From: CADEED01 sp963842515
Lineage (GTDB): Bacteria; Pseudomonadota; Gammaproteobacteria; Steroidobacterales; Steroidobacteraceae
Length of the DNA: 64,000 nt
Direction of reading: 5' to 3'
Assembly: GCA_963842515.1 (NCBI GenBank)
Contig: CAWJGO010000002.1
Location: forward strand, 1,488,001 to 1,552,000
In this document: in pieces, positions 36,604-44,861 of the stretch
Layout of the letters: every line of letters starts with the position of its first letter
How positions within the stretch are numbered: position 1 is the stretch's first letter
Position numbers and translations under genes: made by a program
Notes under the pieces: model-generated
Told to the model about the DNA's origin: nothing
The model's input: only the letters and a program-made list of their open reading frames with translations
Databases searched by the model: none

Positions 36604-37550
36604 CGCGACGCGGCGGTGATCGCGGGAGCAATCGATTTGGCGCGCAGCTCTGCGTCGGCCGCGAGCACCAACGCTCCCAGCGGACCTGCCATCGTTCCAA
36701 GGCCAGGCGGGACGATGAACTGCGTGAGGCCCTGCTCCAGCTCCGGCGCTTCGACGTAGCCGTTCAGGCTTCGCTTGAGCTCCTGGTGAATGCGATCGAA
36801 CAGGTGCGACTGGGCGCTCATCACACCGCCGCCAAGGAAAATGCGCGCCGGGGCGGTAGTGAGCACCATGGTGTGCAAGAGCTGTCCCAACCCATGAGCC
36901 ACAAAGTCCCACGCCGGATGGTCGACAGGCAATTGTGATGGTGGCAGTCCGGCGCGCGCCTCGATGGCCGGCCCCGAGGCGAGCCCTTCGATGCAGTCGC
37001 CGTGAAATGAGCAGACGCCGGGAAATTTGTCGCCCGGCTTGCGGGCCACGCGGATGTGACCGAGCTCGGTGTGATTCATGCCGAACACCGACTTGCCGCG
37101 CACGATGGTGCCCACACCGATACCCGTGCCAACCGTGACATACGCGAAATCTTCGAGGCCCTTCGCAGCTCCCCAGCGTCCTTCGGCGAGCGCCGCACCG
37201 TTGACGTCAGTGTCGAACCCGACGGGAGCGCCGACGCGGCGGCCGAGCCGCAACGCGACATCGGTGTTGCGCCATCCGGGCTTGGTGGTCGAGGTTATGA
37301 AGCCGTAGGTAGGCGAAGCCGCGCGCAGGTCGACCGGACCGAACGAGGCTATCCCGAGCGCCCGGGGAGCACCGTGTTGCGTGCGCCAGCGATCGAGTAC
37401 GGCTTCGATCTGGCGCAGCGTCTCTTCGCGCTCGCCGGTAGGCAGGCGTTCGATCGCGCGCACATCGTCAGGCGCGCTGCCGAGAATGCACACGCATTTG
37501 GTGCCGCCCAATTCGACACCGGCCAGTAGTTTGGTGTTCGGGGGTGCCAC
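36600..37550 (-). CDS. ROK family sugar kinase (fructokinase-like)
   Basis: 316 residues from GTG 37550, one base after the stop of halogenase-homologue 3. It has the ATP motif GVELGGTKCVCILG at the N-terminus, DTDVNGAALAEGRWG, TVGTGIGVGTIV, and the ROK zinc motif around HTELGHIRV...CSFHGDCIEGLASGPA, close to bacterial fructokinases (Mak/ScrK-ROK). It phosphorylates a free hexose, likely the product of the neighbouring epimerase or transporter. Translationally coupled to the ROK regulator. Confidence 0.9.
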   Translation of the reverse strand: MAPPNTKLLAGVELGGTKCVCILGSAPDDVRAIERLPTGEREETLRQIEAVLDRWRTQHGAPRALGIASFGPVDLRAASPTYGFITSTTKPGWRNTDVALRLGRRVGAPVGFDTDVNGAALAEGRWGAAKGLEDFAYVTVGTGIGVGTIVRGKSVFGMNHTELGHIRVARKPGDKFPGVCSFHGDCIEGLASGPAIEARAGLPPSQLPVDHPAWDFVAHGLGQLLHTMVLTTAPARIFLGGGVMSAQSHLFDRIHQELKRSLNGYVEAPELEQGLTQFIVPPGLGTMAGPLGALVLAADAELRAKSIAPAITAASR

Positions 37551-37551
37551 G

Positions 37552-39096
37552 TCAGGCGGCCGGTTGCGCCGGGGCCGTGGCGGCCTTGCGCGCCCCGGCG
37601 AGCTTCGCGTTCGCCTGCGCGAAGAAGCTGTCATGCGAGGGGGCGGAGGCGGCGTCCGCGGAGACTTTCTGGCTGACGGCCAGCATCAGGCGTTTGACCT
37701 GCTCGAAATCGACGGTGTCGACCAACGGATCGTAGTCACGCGGCGTGATGCCCATGCCTTCGAATATCCAGAACCAGTCGAGATCGGTGAACAGCTCCGC
37801 ACGCTGCTGCACGACCCGCCCGGTCGCGCGATACATGTCGATGCGCTGCGCCAGAGAATCGGGCAGCGTGAGCAGTTGACGCTCCTGCCAGAACGGCGAG
37901 TCATCACGCCGCGGAAGGCAATAGTGCAGGATGATGAAGTCACGGACACGCTCTGACTCGTCGCCAATGAGGGCGTTGTAGCTCGCAATATTGGCCTGGT
38001 CAAACTGCTTGTCCGGAAAGTGGTCGAGCAGATTGAACAATGCGTTGGTGACGAGGTGCAGGTCGGTGGCCGCGAGCGGCTCGAGAAAACCCGACGCACT
38101 CCCAAGCGCGACGACGTTCTTGTCCCAGACCTTGCGGCGACGTCCTGCACTGAATTGCTGGCGCCGTGGCTCGCCGAGCGGCTCGCCACCCATCCTCGCC
38201 ACCAGCTCCCGCAAGGCGTCATCGTCGCTTTGATGAGCGCTCGAGTAAACCTGCCCGTAGCTGAGATTCTGCTGCAGCGGAATGCGCCATTGCCAGCCGG
38301 AAGCTCGCGCGCCGATGTGCACATATGGCGGGCGTGCATCGCCGAGCGCGGCCGGCGCGTGCACCACGCGGTCGCAGGGCAGCCAATGCCTCCAGTCCTC
38401 GTAGGGCGACTCGAGTATCTCGCCGATGAGCTGGCCGCGCGCACCGCTGCAATCGACGAACAGATCAGCGCGCAGTTTGCCGCCGTCCTCGAACTGCAGC
38501 TCGTCGATGAAACCGTCTTCACGGCGGGTTGCGCTAACAACCTTGCGCTCGAGCCGGATGACGCCGGCGCGCTCGGCGAGCGAGCGCAGGTAGCGAGACG
38601 TGAGTGCCGTATCGACGTGCAGCGCATATCGCAGGTGCGGAGCCACGCCGAGTGAATTGGTGGGAAAGATGAAGCGATTGCCTACCGCCATCGCCACTTC
38701 CTGGCTGAACACTTCGATCCTCGGCTTGAGGCCGAGCGCCCTTCCCTTGTGCCAGAAGTGATAGAACGGGCGGCGCTCGATCAGCGCGCCGAAGCCACCG
38801 AACGGATGCCAGAAACTTTGTCCCGGCGCCGTCCAGTCGAGAAGCTTGGTTCCCAGGCTGTAGGTGGACTGCGTCTTGTCGACGAAGTCGTTCTGGTCCA
38901 CCCCGAGAAAACGCAGCAGTTCGAGGATGGGCGGCAGCGTCGCTTCGGCCCGCCCCAGGAATGCCGGTTCCGGCGTATCGATGACGTGAATTGAACAATG
39001 TCCGCCGAGCTTGCGGCCGAGCATGACCGCAGCGGTCCACCCAACGACACCGCCGCCGACAATGGCAATTCGCCTGATTCTACGATCCGGTTCCAT
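37552..39096 (-). CDS. Divergent flavin halogenase homologue, copy 3 (probably not a halogenase)
   Basis: 514 residues from ATG 39096. It keeps the overall family layout (GGGVVGW FAD motif at 14-20, WQWRIPLQQN signature, final EGMGITPRDYDPLVD block), but the column of the catalytic lysine is Ser80 (TQSTYSLGTKL against TQGTFKLGIRF in copy 1), GVGEA is replaced by GRAEA, and EPLESTS is EPLAATD. If those columns are the PrnA K79 and E346 positions, halogenation chemistry is lost. First gene of the ROK kinase/regulator/transporter/epimerase unit and divergent from GH3 with a 131-bp shared promoter region (39097-39227). Confidence 0.85.
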   Translation of the reverse strand: MEPDRRIRRIAIVGGGVVGWTAAVMLGRKLGGHCSIHVIDTPEPAFLGRAEATLPPILELLRFLGVDQNDFVDKTQSTYSLGTKLLDWTAPGQSFWHPFGGFGALIERRPFYHFWHKGRALGLKPRIEVFSQEVAMAVGNRFIFPTNSLGVAPHLRYALHVDTALTSRYLRSLAERAGVIRLERKVVSATRREDGFIDELQFEDGGKLRADLFVDCSGARGQLIGEILESPYEDWRHWLPCDRVVHAPAALGDARPPYVHIGARASGWQWRIPLQQNLSYGQVYSSAHQSDDDALRELVARMGGEPLGEPRRQQFSAGRRRKVWDKNVVALGSASGFLEPLAATDLHLVTNALFNLLDHFPDKQFDQANIASYNALIGDESERVRDFIILHYCLPRRDDSPFWQERQLLTLPDSLAQRIDMYRATGRVVQQRAELFTDLDWFWIFEGMGITPRDYDPLVDTVDFEQVKRLMLAVSQKVSADAASAPSHDSFFAQANAKLAGARKAATAPAQPAA

Positions 39097-39227
39097 TGAT
39101 TCCCTGACCCACCCATCCGCCCCGATGCGGCGGCGAGGCTATCCGCGCACTGAAAACGTGTCAACGAAGCCTCGAATTTCCGCCGCAGAGAGCATAGGCT
39201 GTTCGCGCTCAAAAACAGGAGTTTTCG

Positions 39228-41798
39228 ATGTCCCCTTCCATGTCTCTTGTCCGCTCCAATCTTCCTGCGGCGTTGATGATGGTGCCGTTCCTGTTGATGC
39301 TCGGATGCAAAGACGCGTCCAAGGATGCGCCCGCCCCTGCCGCCGCTGCCGAAGATCCCGCCGCCGTCCACCCTGAAATCTGGCCTTCTCCCAAGTGGCC
39401 GCTCGCCAAAGACGACGCTCTCGAGGAGAAGGTTGCCGCCCTGCTGAAGAAAATGACGGTCGAAGAAAAGGTCGGGCAGGTCGTCCAGGGCGATATCGCC
39501 AGCATGACTCCCGCGGACATGAAGAAATACCACCTCGGGTCCGTGTTGAACGGCGGTGGCTCCTCACCAGGCAATGACGAATGGGCACCGCCGGCCAAGT
39601 GGCTGGCCCTGGCGGACGATTTCTACGCCGCGTCCATCGACACCAGCGATGGTGGCGTGGGTATCCCCATGATCTGGGGTACGGATGCCATGCACGGCCA
39701 CAGCAACATCGTTGGCGCGGTGCTGTTTCCGCACAATGTGGGCCTCGGTGCCACGCGCAATCCGAAGTTGTTAGCTGACATCGCACGTGTCACGGCCGAA
39801 CAGGTGCGAACTACTGGCATCGACTGGACATTCGCACCCACCGTCACGGTGCCGCAGGACGATCGCTGGGGCCGCGCCTATGAAGGCTACTCGGAAGATC
39901 CCGGTGTCGTCGCCTCGTTCGCCGGCGTATTCGTGCGGGGATTGCAGGGCGAGCCGGGCAGCGCGGATTTCCTGCGCGGTCCGCACGTGATCTCCTCCAC
40001 GAAACACTTTCTGGCCGACGGCGGCACAGAAAACGGTCGCGACCAGGGAGATGCAAAAATCCCCGAGACCGAGCTGCGCGACATCCACAACGCGGGCTAC
40101 GTACCGGCAATCGAAGCCGGCGTGCAGACCATCATGATCTCCTTTTCGAGCTGGAACGGCGCCAAGCATCACGGCAGCAAGGGACTGATCACCGACGTGC
40201 TCAAGAAGCGCATGAACTTCGACGGCTTCACGGTGGGCGACTGGAACGCTCATGGCCAGGTCGAAGGCTGCACGAACGACAATTGCGCGCAGGCGCTCAT
40301 CGCCGGCCTCGACATGTACATGGCGCCCGATTCCTGGCGCGGGTTGTACGAAAACCTCGTCAAGCAGGTCAAGGACGGCAAGGTGCCGATGGAGCGTCTC
40401 GACGACGCGGTCACGCGCATCCTGCGCGTCAAGTTCCGCGCCGGCGTATTCGAAGCGGGACTGCCCTCGAAGCGGCCGCTCGCGGGCGACTACAAGATGC
40501 TGGCCGCGCCGGAACAGCGCGCGCTGGCGCGCGATGCCGTGCGCCAGTCGCTGGTCCTGCTCAAGAACAACGGCGGCCTGCTGCCGCTCGCGGCTAACAA
40601 ACATGTGCTGGTCGCCGGCGACGGTGCCGACAACATCGGCAAACAAAGCGGTGGCTGGACCATCACCTGGCAGGGTACGGGCCTCAAGAACGCCGACTTC
40701 CCGGGAGGCACCTCCGTCTGGGGCGGCGTGAGGGCTGCGGTGAAAGCCGGTGGTGGCAGTGCCGAGCTCTCGAGCGACGGCAGCTACAAGAAGAAACCCG
40801 ACTACGCCATCGTGGTGTTCGGCGAAAATCCGTACGCCGAGTTCCAGGGAGACCTCAAGGTGCTCACATTGCCGGGCTCGATGACCCAGCACCTCGAGAT
40901 CATGAAGAAGCTGCAGGGCGAGAACATCCCTGTCGTCGCCATACTGGTTTCCGGTAGACCGTTGTGGCAGAACCGCGAGCTGAATCTCGCCAATGCCTAT
41001 GTCGCCGCCTGGCTGCCGGGCACCGAGGGCGGTGGAATTTCCGATGTGTTGTTCCGCAAGAAGGACGGCGCCGTGAACTACGACTTCACCGGCAAGCTGT
41101 CATTCTCGTGGCCTCGCGACGCGACGGGCACGCCTCTCAACGTGAGCAAGGAGCCCTATGACCCGCTGTTCCCGCTGGGTTACGGCCTGACGTACGCGGC
41201 TCCCGTGGACGTCGCGGTCCTTCCGGAAGATCCCGGCATTGCCGCCGAGCTGATGTCCACCGGTTCGTACTTCGACAAAGGTCAGGCGGTGCAGCCCTGG
41301 TCGCTGCGAGTCTCCAACGGGTCCGACACCACGCGCATCACCACCGTACCGGTTGAAACGGTTGGTGGTCGCGTCAAGGTCACGGCCGTGGACGATACCG
41401 TGCAGGAGGGCGCGCGCCGCTTCGTGTTCGATGGCAGCGGCAGCGCCGCCGTCCAGATCACCAGCGAAGGCGCCGTCGATCTGTCGCGCGAAGCCAATGG
41501 CGACGTCATGTTGTTAGTCCGCCTGCGCCGGGAGGCGGACGCAGCGCAAGACGTGAAACTGGGCATGGCGTGTGGCGCCGGATGCGGTGGCTCACTACCG
41601 TTCGCCGATACGCTGGCCTCCTTGCCCAAAGGCAAGTGGCAGACCGTCGGTGTGCCGCTCAAGTGCTTCGCGAAAGCCGGCGTGGACGTGACCAAGGTCA
41701 ATCAGACGCTGTCCATCGAGTCCGAAGGCAAACTCGACATCGCAATCTCGCAGGCAAAGCTCGGCACCGTTGCCGACAAGACCTACGCCTGCAACTAA
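39228..41798 (+). CDS. Glycoside hydrolase family 3 lipoprotein (exo-beta-glucanase type)
   Basis: 856 residues from ATG 39228 with AGGAG upstream. A lipoprotein signal ends in the lipobox LMLGC (Cys27), so it is anchored to a membrane. The GH3 N-terminal barrel starts near LLKKMTVEEKVGQV; the nucleophile is Asp338 in GFTVGDWNAHG. The alpha/beta sandwich domain follows (SLVLLKNNGGLLPL, VAILVSGRPLW), then a C-terminal beta-sandwich like ExoP-type beta-1,3/1,4-glucosidases. It releases glucose from beta-glucans or cello-oligosaccharides. The stop codon TAA runs into a REP-like palindrome. Confidence 0.93.
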   Translation: MSPSMSLVRSNLPAALMMVPFLLMLGCKDASKDAPAPAAAAEDPAAVHPEIWPSPKWPLAKDDALEEKVAALLKKMTVEEKVGQVVQGDIASMTPADMKKYHLGSVLNGGGSSPGNDEWAPPAKWLALADDFYAASIDTSDGGVGIPMIWGTDAMHGHSNIVGAVLFPHNVGLGATRNPKLLADIARVTAEQVRTTGIDWTFAPTVTVPQDDRWGRAYEGYSEDPGVVASFAGVFVRGLQGEPGSADFLRGPHVISSTKHFLADGGTENGRDQGDAKIPETELRDIHNAGYVPAIEAGVQTIMISFSSWNGAKHHGSKGLITDVLKKRMNFDGFTVGDWNAHGQVEGCTNDNCAQALIAGLDMYMAPDSWRGLYENLVKQVKDGKVPMERLDDAVTRILRVKFRAGVFEAGLPSKRPLAGDYKMLAAPEQRALARDAVRQSLVLLKNNGGLLPLAANKHVLVAGDGADNIGKQSGGWTITWQGTGLKNADFPGGTSVWGGVRAAVKAGGGSAELSSDGSYKKKPDYAIVVFGENPYAEFQGDLKVLTLPGSMTQHLEIMKKLQGENIPVVAILVSGRPLWQNRELNLANAYVAAWLPGTEGGGISDVLFRKKDGAVNYDFTGKLSFSWPRDATGTPLNVSKEPYDPLFPLGYGLTYAAPVDVAVLPEDPGIAAELMSTGSYFDKGQAVQPWSLRVSNGSDTTRITTVPVETVGGRVKVTAVDDTVQEGARRFVFDGSGSAAVQITSEGAVDLSREANGDVMLLVRLRREADAAQDVKLGMACGAGCGGSLPFADTLASLPKGKWQTVGVPLKCFAKAGVDVTKVNQTLSIESEGKLDIAISQAKLGTVADKTYACN

Positions 41799-41949
41799 AA
41801 TGGGGTCAGACCCCATTTGCTAGCAAAAGGGGCCAGACCTCGGTCGCGGCTGATAGTTGAAATGAAGAAGGGGCACTCACGAGAGTGCCCCTTTTTTTGT
41901 TAGTGGCAGGTCTGGCCCCATTTCCCGGAAATGGGGTCTGACCCCATTT
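41798..41949. repeat. Mirror-symmetric REP-like module between GH3 and ybiI
   Basis: Two 21-bp palindromes (41798-41818 and 41929-41949; AAATGGGG...CCCCATTT, central base A in one and T in the other) flank an inverted pair (41825-41840 GGGGCCAGACCT type and 41908-41923 AGGTCTGGCCCC type, one mismatch). All are centred on about 41874, where a terminator hairpin sits. The GGGGTCAGACCCC core resembles REP-type extragenic palindromes, which in many proteobacteria are mobilised by RAYT (Y1) transposases. The outer palindromes touch the stop codons of both convergent genes. Confidence 0.8.
41868..41898 (+). terminator. Rho-independent terminator at the centre of the REP module
   Basis: Stem GGGGCACTC / GAGTGCCCC (41870-41878, 41883-41891) with loop ACGA, extended by A-T pairs and followed by seven T on the plus strand. 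It terminates GH3 transcription; the T-rich opposite side (TTCTTCATTT on the minus strand) may also stop ybiI transcripts. Confidence 0.85.
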
Positions 41950-42215
41950 CAGCGCAGCTGGCTGTCCTTGCTGCCGCGGCGGTTGTAACCGCTGTTGGTT
42001 ACGGCTTCGCGATCGTGCGCTTCCTGGCAAGCCACGCACAACCGTACGCCTGGTATGACCTCGCGGCGCGCCTCGGGAATTCTCGCGCCGCACTCCGCGC
42101 ACGACTCGAGTGAAGGCCCGGTCGGCAGCTGGCTTTTCGCCCGCTTGATGCCGTCCTTCACCGTTGCGTCGATCTGATCCTGCACTGCGCCGTCCTGCGC
42201 CCATCCTGTCGCCAT
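41949..42215 (-). CDS. ybiI: DksA/TraR-type C4 zinc-finger protein, YbiI-like
   Basis: 88 residues, the same length and layout as Escherichia coli YbiI. Zinc-finger cysteines are in CAECGARIPEARR and GVRLCVACQ, and the C-terminus GYNRRGSKDSQLR is characteristic. The family is related to DksA but lacks its long coiled coil; function is poorly known, probably RNA-polymerase-associated. Its stop codon overlaps the last base of the REP palindrome. Start ATG 42215. Confidence 0.9.
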   Translation of the reverse strand: MATGWAQDGAVQDQIDATVKDGIKRAKSQLPTGPSLESCAECGARIPEARREVIPGVRLCVACQEAHDREAVTNSGYNRRGSKDSQLR

Positions 42216-42299
42216 GGCATTTCCTCACGCGAAGGTCGTGGATTTGCCGCTATTTATGGCGGCCGCATCGACGAATGCAAGCGGCCAATGGCGCGAATT

Positions 42300-44090
42300 T
42301 CAATCCGGCAGCTTAAGCTCCGCGAGCACGCGGCGGAATTCCGGCGTAGTGCGGATGGGCTCGAGCAGCGGCTCCACTTTGATGGCAATGATTCCCGGAT
42401 CGCGCACGCGATACGCGCGCGCCAGCCATTCGAGCGCCTCTTGCGGTTCGCCACGCTGCGCGTAGATCTGGGTCATCTGGAACGCCGCGGTATCGCCCAG
42501 CCCGCGCACCTTCGCAAGTTCCGCGTCCGCTTCGGCCTGGCGTCCTACTTTGTGGAAGGCGATCGCCAAACAGGTCTGCTGGAAGTAATCGTCCTTGCGC
42601 ACACAACTCGTCACCGCCCGCTTTGCTTCCCCGGCATCGAGGTCGAGGAACGCAACCCAGGTGAAGTTGTCGGCATAGTCCGGATCGACGATTTGTCCCT
42701 GCCGGAACGCCGCGCGCGCTTCGTCGATGCGCTGAGCATTGCGCAACACCTGACCGAGCGTCTTGTACGACAGCGGGTTCAATGGGTCGAGAGTGACCGC
42801 GCGGCGAGCCGCCGCGATCGATTCTTCGACGTGCCCGCGCCAACTCAGCGTGGAGGCGATCGTACGCTGCGCCTCCGCATCACCCGGGGTGAGTGCCGTC
42901 GCCCGCTCCTGCGCGGCGAACGCGGCCGGGAAATCGAAGTACCCGTAATCGAGGACGTGGCCGATCGCGAGGTGCGCTTTGCCGAGTTCCGGCGCGAGCG
43001 CGAGAGCGCGTTCGGCAGAGCGGCGGGCCAGCGCAAAGTTTTCCTGCATCTGTTCGATGCGCGACGGCCACCGCGACGCGAATTCGGTCAGCGTGTATGA
43101 ATGCGCCGCCCACGCCAGGGCGTAGCCAGGATCTCGCGTGGTCGCGGCGTTGAAGGCCGCCAGCGCCGCGCGATCGTCCGCCTCGGTGCCGCCGCGACTC
43201 AGCTTCGTCCCATGCAGATAGTCGTCGAAGGCCTTCGGATCCTTGGTGCCACCGAGGTCGAGCTTCGCGACTCCGCCGTCGATCAGGGTCACGCGCATGG
43301 CGTTCGTCACCGCGGTGGCAATCTCGGTCTGGAGCGCGAAAATATCCTTGAGGTCACGATCGTAGGTTTCCGACCAGACGTGAAAGCCGCTGACGGCATT
43401 GATGAGCTGCGCGGTGATGCGCACGCGCTCACCCGACTTTCGGACGCTGCCTTCGAGCACATTGCCGACGTTGAGGCGGCGGGCGATGGTGCTGACGTCC
43501 GCGTCCGTCCCCTTGAACACGAACGACGAGGTGCGTGCGGCCACCTGCAGCGTCTCGATGCGCACGAGCGAGTTGAGCAGCTCTTCCGAGAGGCCGTCGG
43601 AAAAATACTCGTCCTTCACATCGCCGCTCATATTCACGAAGGGCAGCACGGCGACCGATCGCGGCGGTGGCTTGAACGCGTTGTCGGCGATCGGCGCTGC
43701 AATACTGGCGGGTGGCGCATCCGCGGCAACGGATGGAGTGGCGCCCGCACCGCGTCCTATGTGCAGGTAGCGGACGGCGATCACGGCGGCGAGGACCGTG
43801 ACCAGTGCCAGACAGACCGCGATGATTCGGATGTTCTGATCCGACAACCGTTCGCTCGCGCCGGGTTCGCCGTTGCTGAGCTTGCTGCCGAAGCCATTGA
43901 GCCAGGCCACCGCGACCAGCACCGGGAAGCCCAGCACCAGCAGCACGATCACGAGCTGCAGCGCCACGCGCGGCAGCTGAAAGACCTCGAAAAGCGTGTT
44001 GCCCAGCTCGGCCACCAACCAGCTGGCGCCGAGATAAATCGTGGCAACCTTGAGAACGCCTCGGTTCTTGATCTCGGCGAGGAGTTTCAT
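42300..44090 (-). CDS. TolB-like / TPR membrane-anchored protein
   Basis: 596 residues. Two or three hydrophobic segments are near the N-terminus (VATIYLGASWLVAELG, LVIVLLVLGFPVLVAVAWL, IIAVCLALVTVLAAVIAVRYL). A TolB-N-like domain follows (SVAVLPFVNMSGDVKDEYFSDGLSEELLNSLVRI ... GNVLEGSVRKSGERVRITAQLI), then a C-terminal array of TPR units to the end. Such COG5616 proteins often follow adenylate-cyclase or winged-helix domains; here no such domain is present. Role unknown; possibly a signalling or scaffold protein. The 37 bp to the next gene hold nothing obvious. Confidence 0.82.
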   Translation of the reverse strand: MKLLAEIKNRGVLKVATIYLGASWLVAELGNTLFEVFQLPRVALQLVIVLLVLGFPVLVAVAWLNGFGSKLSNGEPGASERLSDQNIRIIAVCLALVTVLAAVIAVRYLHIGRGAGATPSVAADAPPASIAAPIADNAFKPPPRSVAVLPFVNMSGDVKDEYFSDGLSEELLNSLVRIETLQVAARTSSFVFKGTDADVSTIARRLNVGNVLEGSVRKSGERVRITAQLINAVSGFHVWSETYDRDLKDIFALQTEIATAVTNAMRVTLIDGGVAKLDLGGTKDPKAFDDYLHGTKLSRGGTEADDRAALAAFNAATTRDPGYALAWAAHSYTLTEFASRWPSRIEQMQENFALARRSAERALALAPELGKAHLAIGHVLDYGYFDFPAAFAAQERATALTPGDAEAQRTIASTLSWRGHVEESIAAARRAVTLDPLNPLSYKTLGQVLRNAQRIDEARAAFRQGQIVDPDYADNFTWVAFLDLDAGEAKRAVTSCVRKDDYFQQTCLAIAFHKVGRQAEADAELAKVRGLGDTAAFQMTQIYAQRGEPQEALEWLARAYRVRDPGIIAIKVEPLLEPIRTTPEFRRVLAELKLPD

Positions 44091-44126
44091 GCGCCGAATA
44101 GTTGCACAGAACCCGGCCGGCAGTCC

Positions 44127-44861
44127 TCAGCGAATGGCAGCTTCGGCAACCGGACGCATCGCCGCGTAACCCTCCGGCGTCGGGTGCACTTCGTCCTTCG
44201 CGAGCTCCGGCTTCACTGCGCCGCTGGCATCGGTGAGCACCGCTGCGTAATCCGCGTACCTGGCGCCGATCTGCCTGGCGTAGTCACTGAGCCAGCGGTT
44301 CATCGCGAGGGCCTGTGGCTTGGGTTTGGTCTCCGGCTGCCACCAGTATTTCGATGCGGGCGGTACCGCGCCCAGCACGATGCGCAGCTTGTGCGCCAAC
44401 GCGATCTCGCACATCGCCATGAGGTTGTTCTGCGAATCCTGCGCCGTCATCGACCCGGTGTTGTGGGCGATGTCATTGGTGCCGGCCATGATGTGCACCA
44501 CGCGCGGTTTCAGCGAGATGACGTCTGCATGCATGCGCACCAGCAGTTGCGGCGTGGTTTGCGCGCTGATGCCACGTCCCACGTTGCCCTTCGAAAAGAA
44601 TTCCGGATCAGTGCGCGCCCAGCCTTCGGTGATCGAGTCCCCCAGGAACACAGTGTCCACTTTCGTGCCACTCGCGATGAGCTTTGCGTTGTCGTCGCGA
44701 TAACGGGCGAGCCACGGCCAGTCCGTGAGCAACAGCGGCGGTTGTAACGCGGGTGCGGTGTTGGGCCGCTCGCCACACTGCTCATCGGCGAGCGCCAACG
44801 CGGAACACGCCAATCCCGCCGCGCTGAGTGTCACCAGGCTACGTCGGTTCATACGATTCAT
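44127..44861 (-). CDS. SGNH/GDSL hydrolase, exported
   Basis: 244 residues. The N-terminus (MNRMNRRSLVTLSAAGLACSALALA) is a signal peptide with a twin-arginine-like start. Block I GDSITEGW, block III GTNDIA and block V DEVHPT give the Ser/Asn/Asp-His set of SGNH esterases, similar to PAF-acetylhydrolase-like carbohydrate deacetylases. The start overlaps the upstream transporter stop (ATGA, 44858-44861). In this locus it probably removes acetyl groups from a polysaccharide. Confidence 0.88.
   Translation of the reverse strand: MNRMNRRSLVTLSAAGLACSALALADEQCGERPNTAPALQPPLLLTDWPWLARYRDDNAKLIASGTKVDTVFLGDSITEGWARTDPEFFSKGNVGRGISAQTTPQLLVRMHADVISLKPRVVHIMAGTNDIAHNTGSMTAQDSQNNLMAMCEIALAHKLRIVLGAVPPASKYWWQPETKPKPQALAMNRWLSDYARQIGARYADYAAVLTDASGAVKPELAKDEVHPTPEGYAAMRPVAEAAIR

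Noticed and set aside
24845..39096. Natural-product biosynthetic cluster (because of 'tryptophan halogenases')
   Set aside because: No assembly-line enzymes, tryptophan oxidases or self-resistance genes; neighbours are sugar uptake and degradation genes.
43101..44747. 548-codon plus-strand open frame
   Set aside because: Antisense to the TolB/TPR and SGNH genes; composition is shadow-like and no domain is seen.
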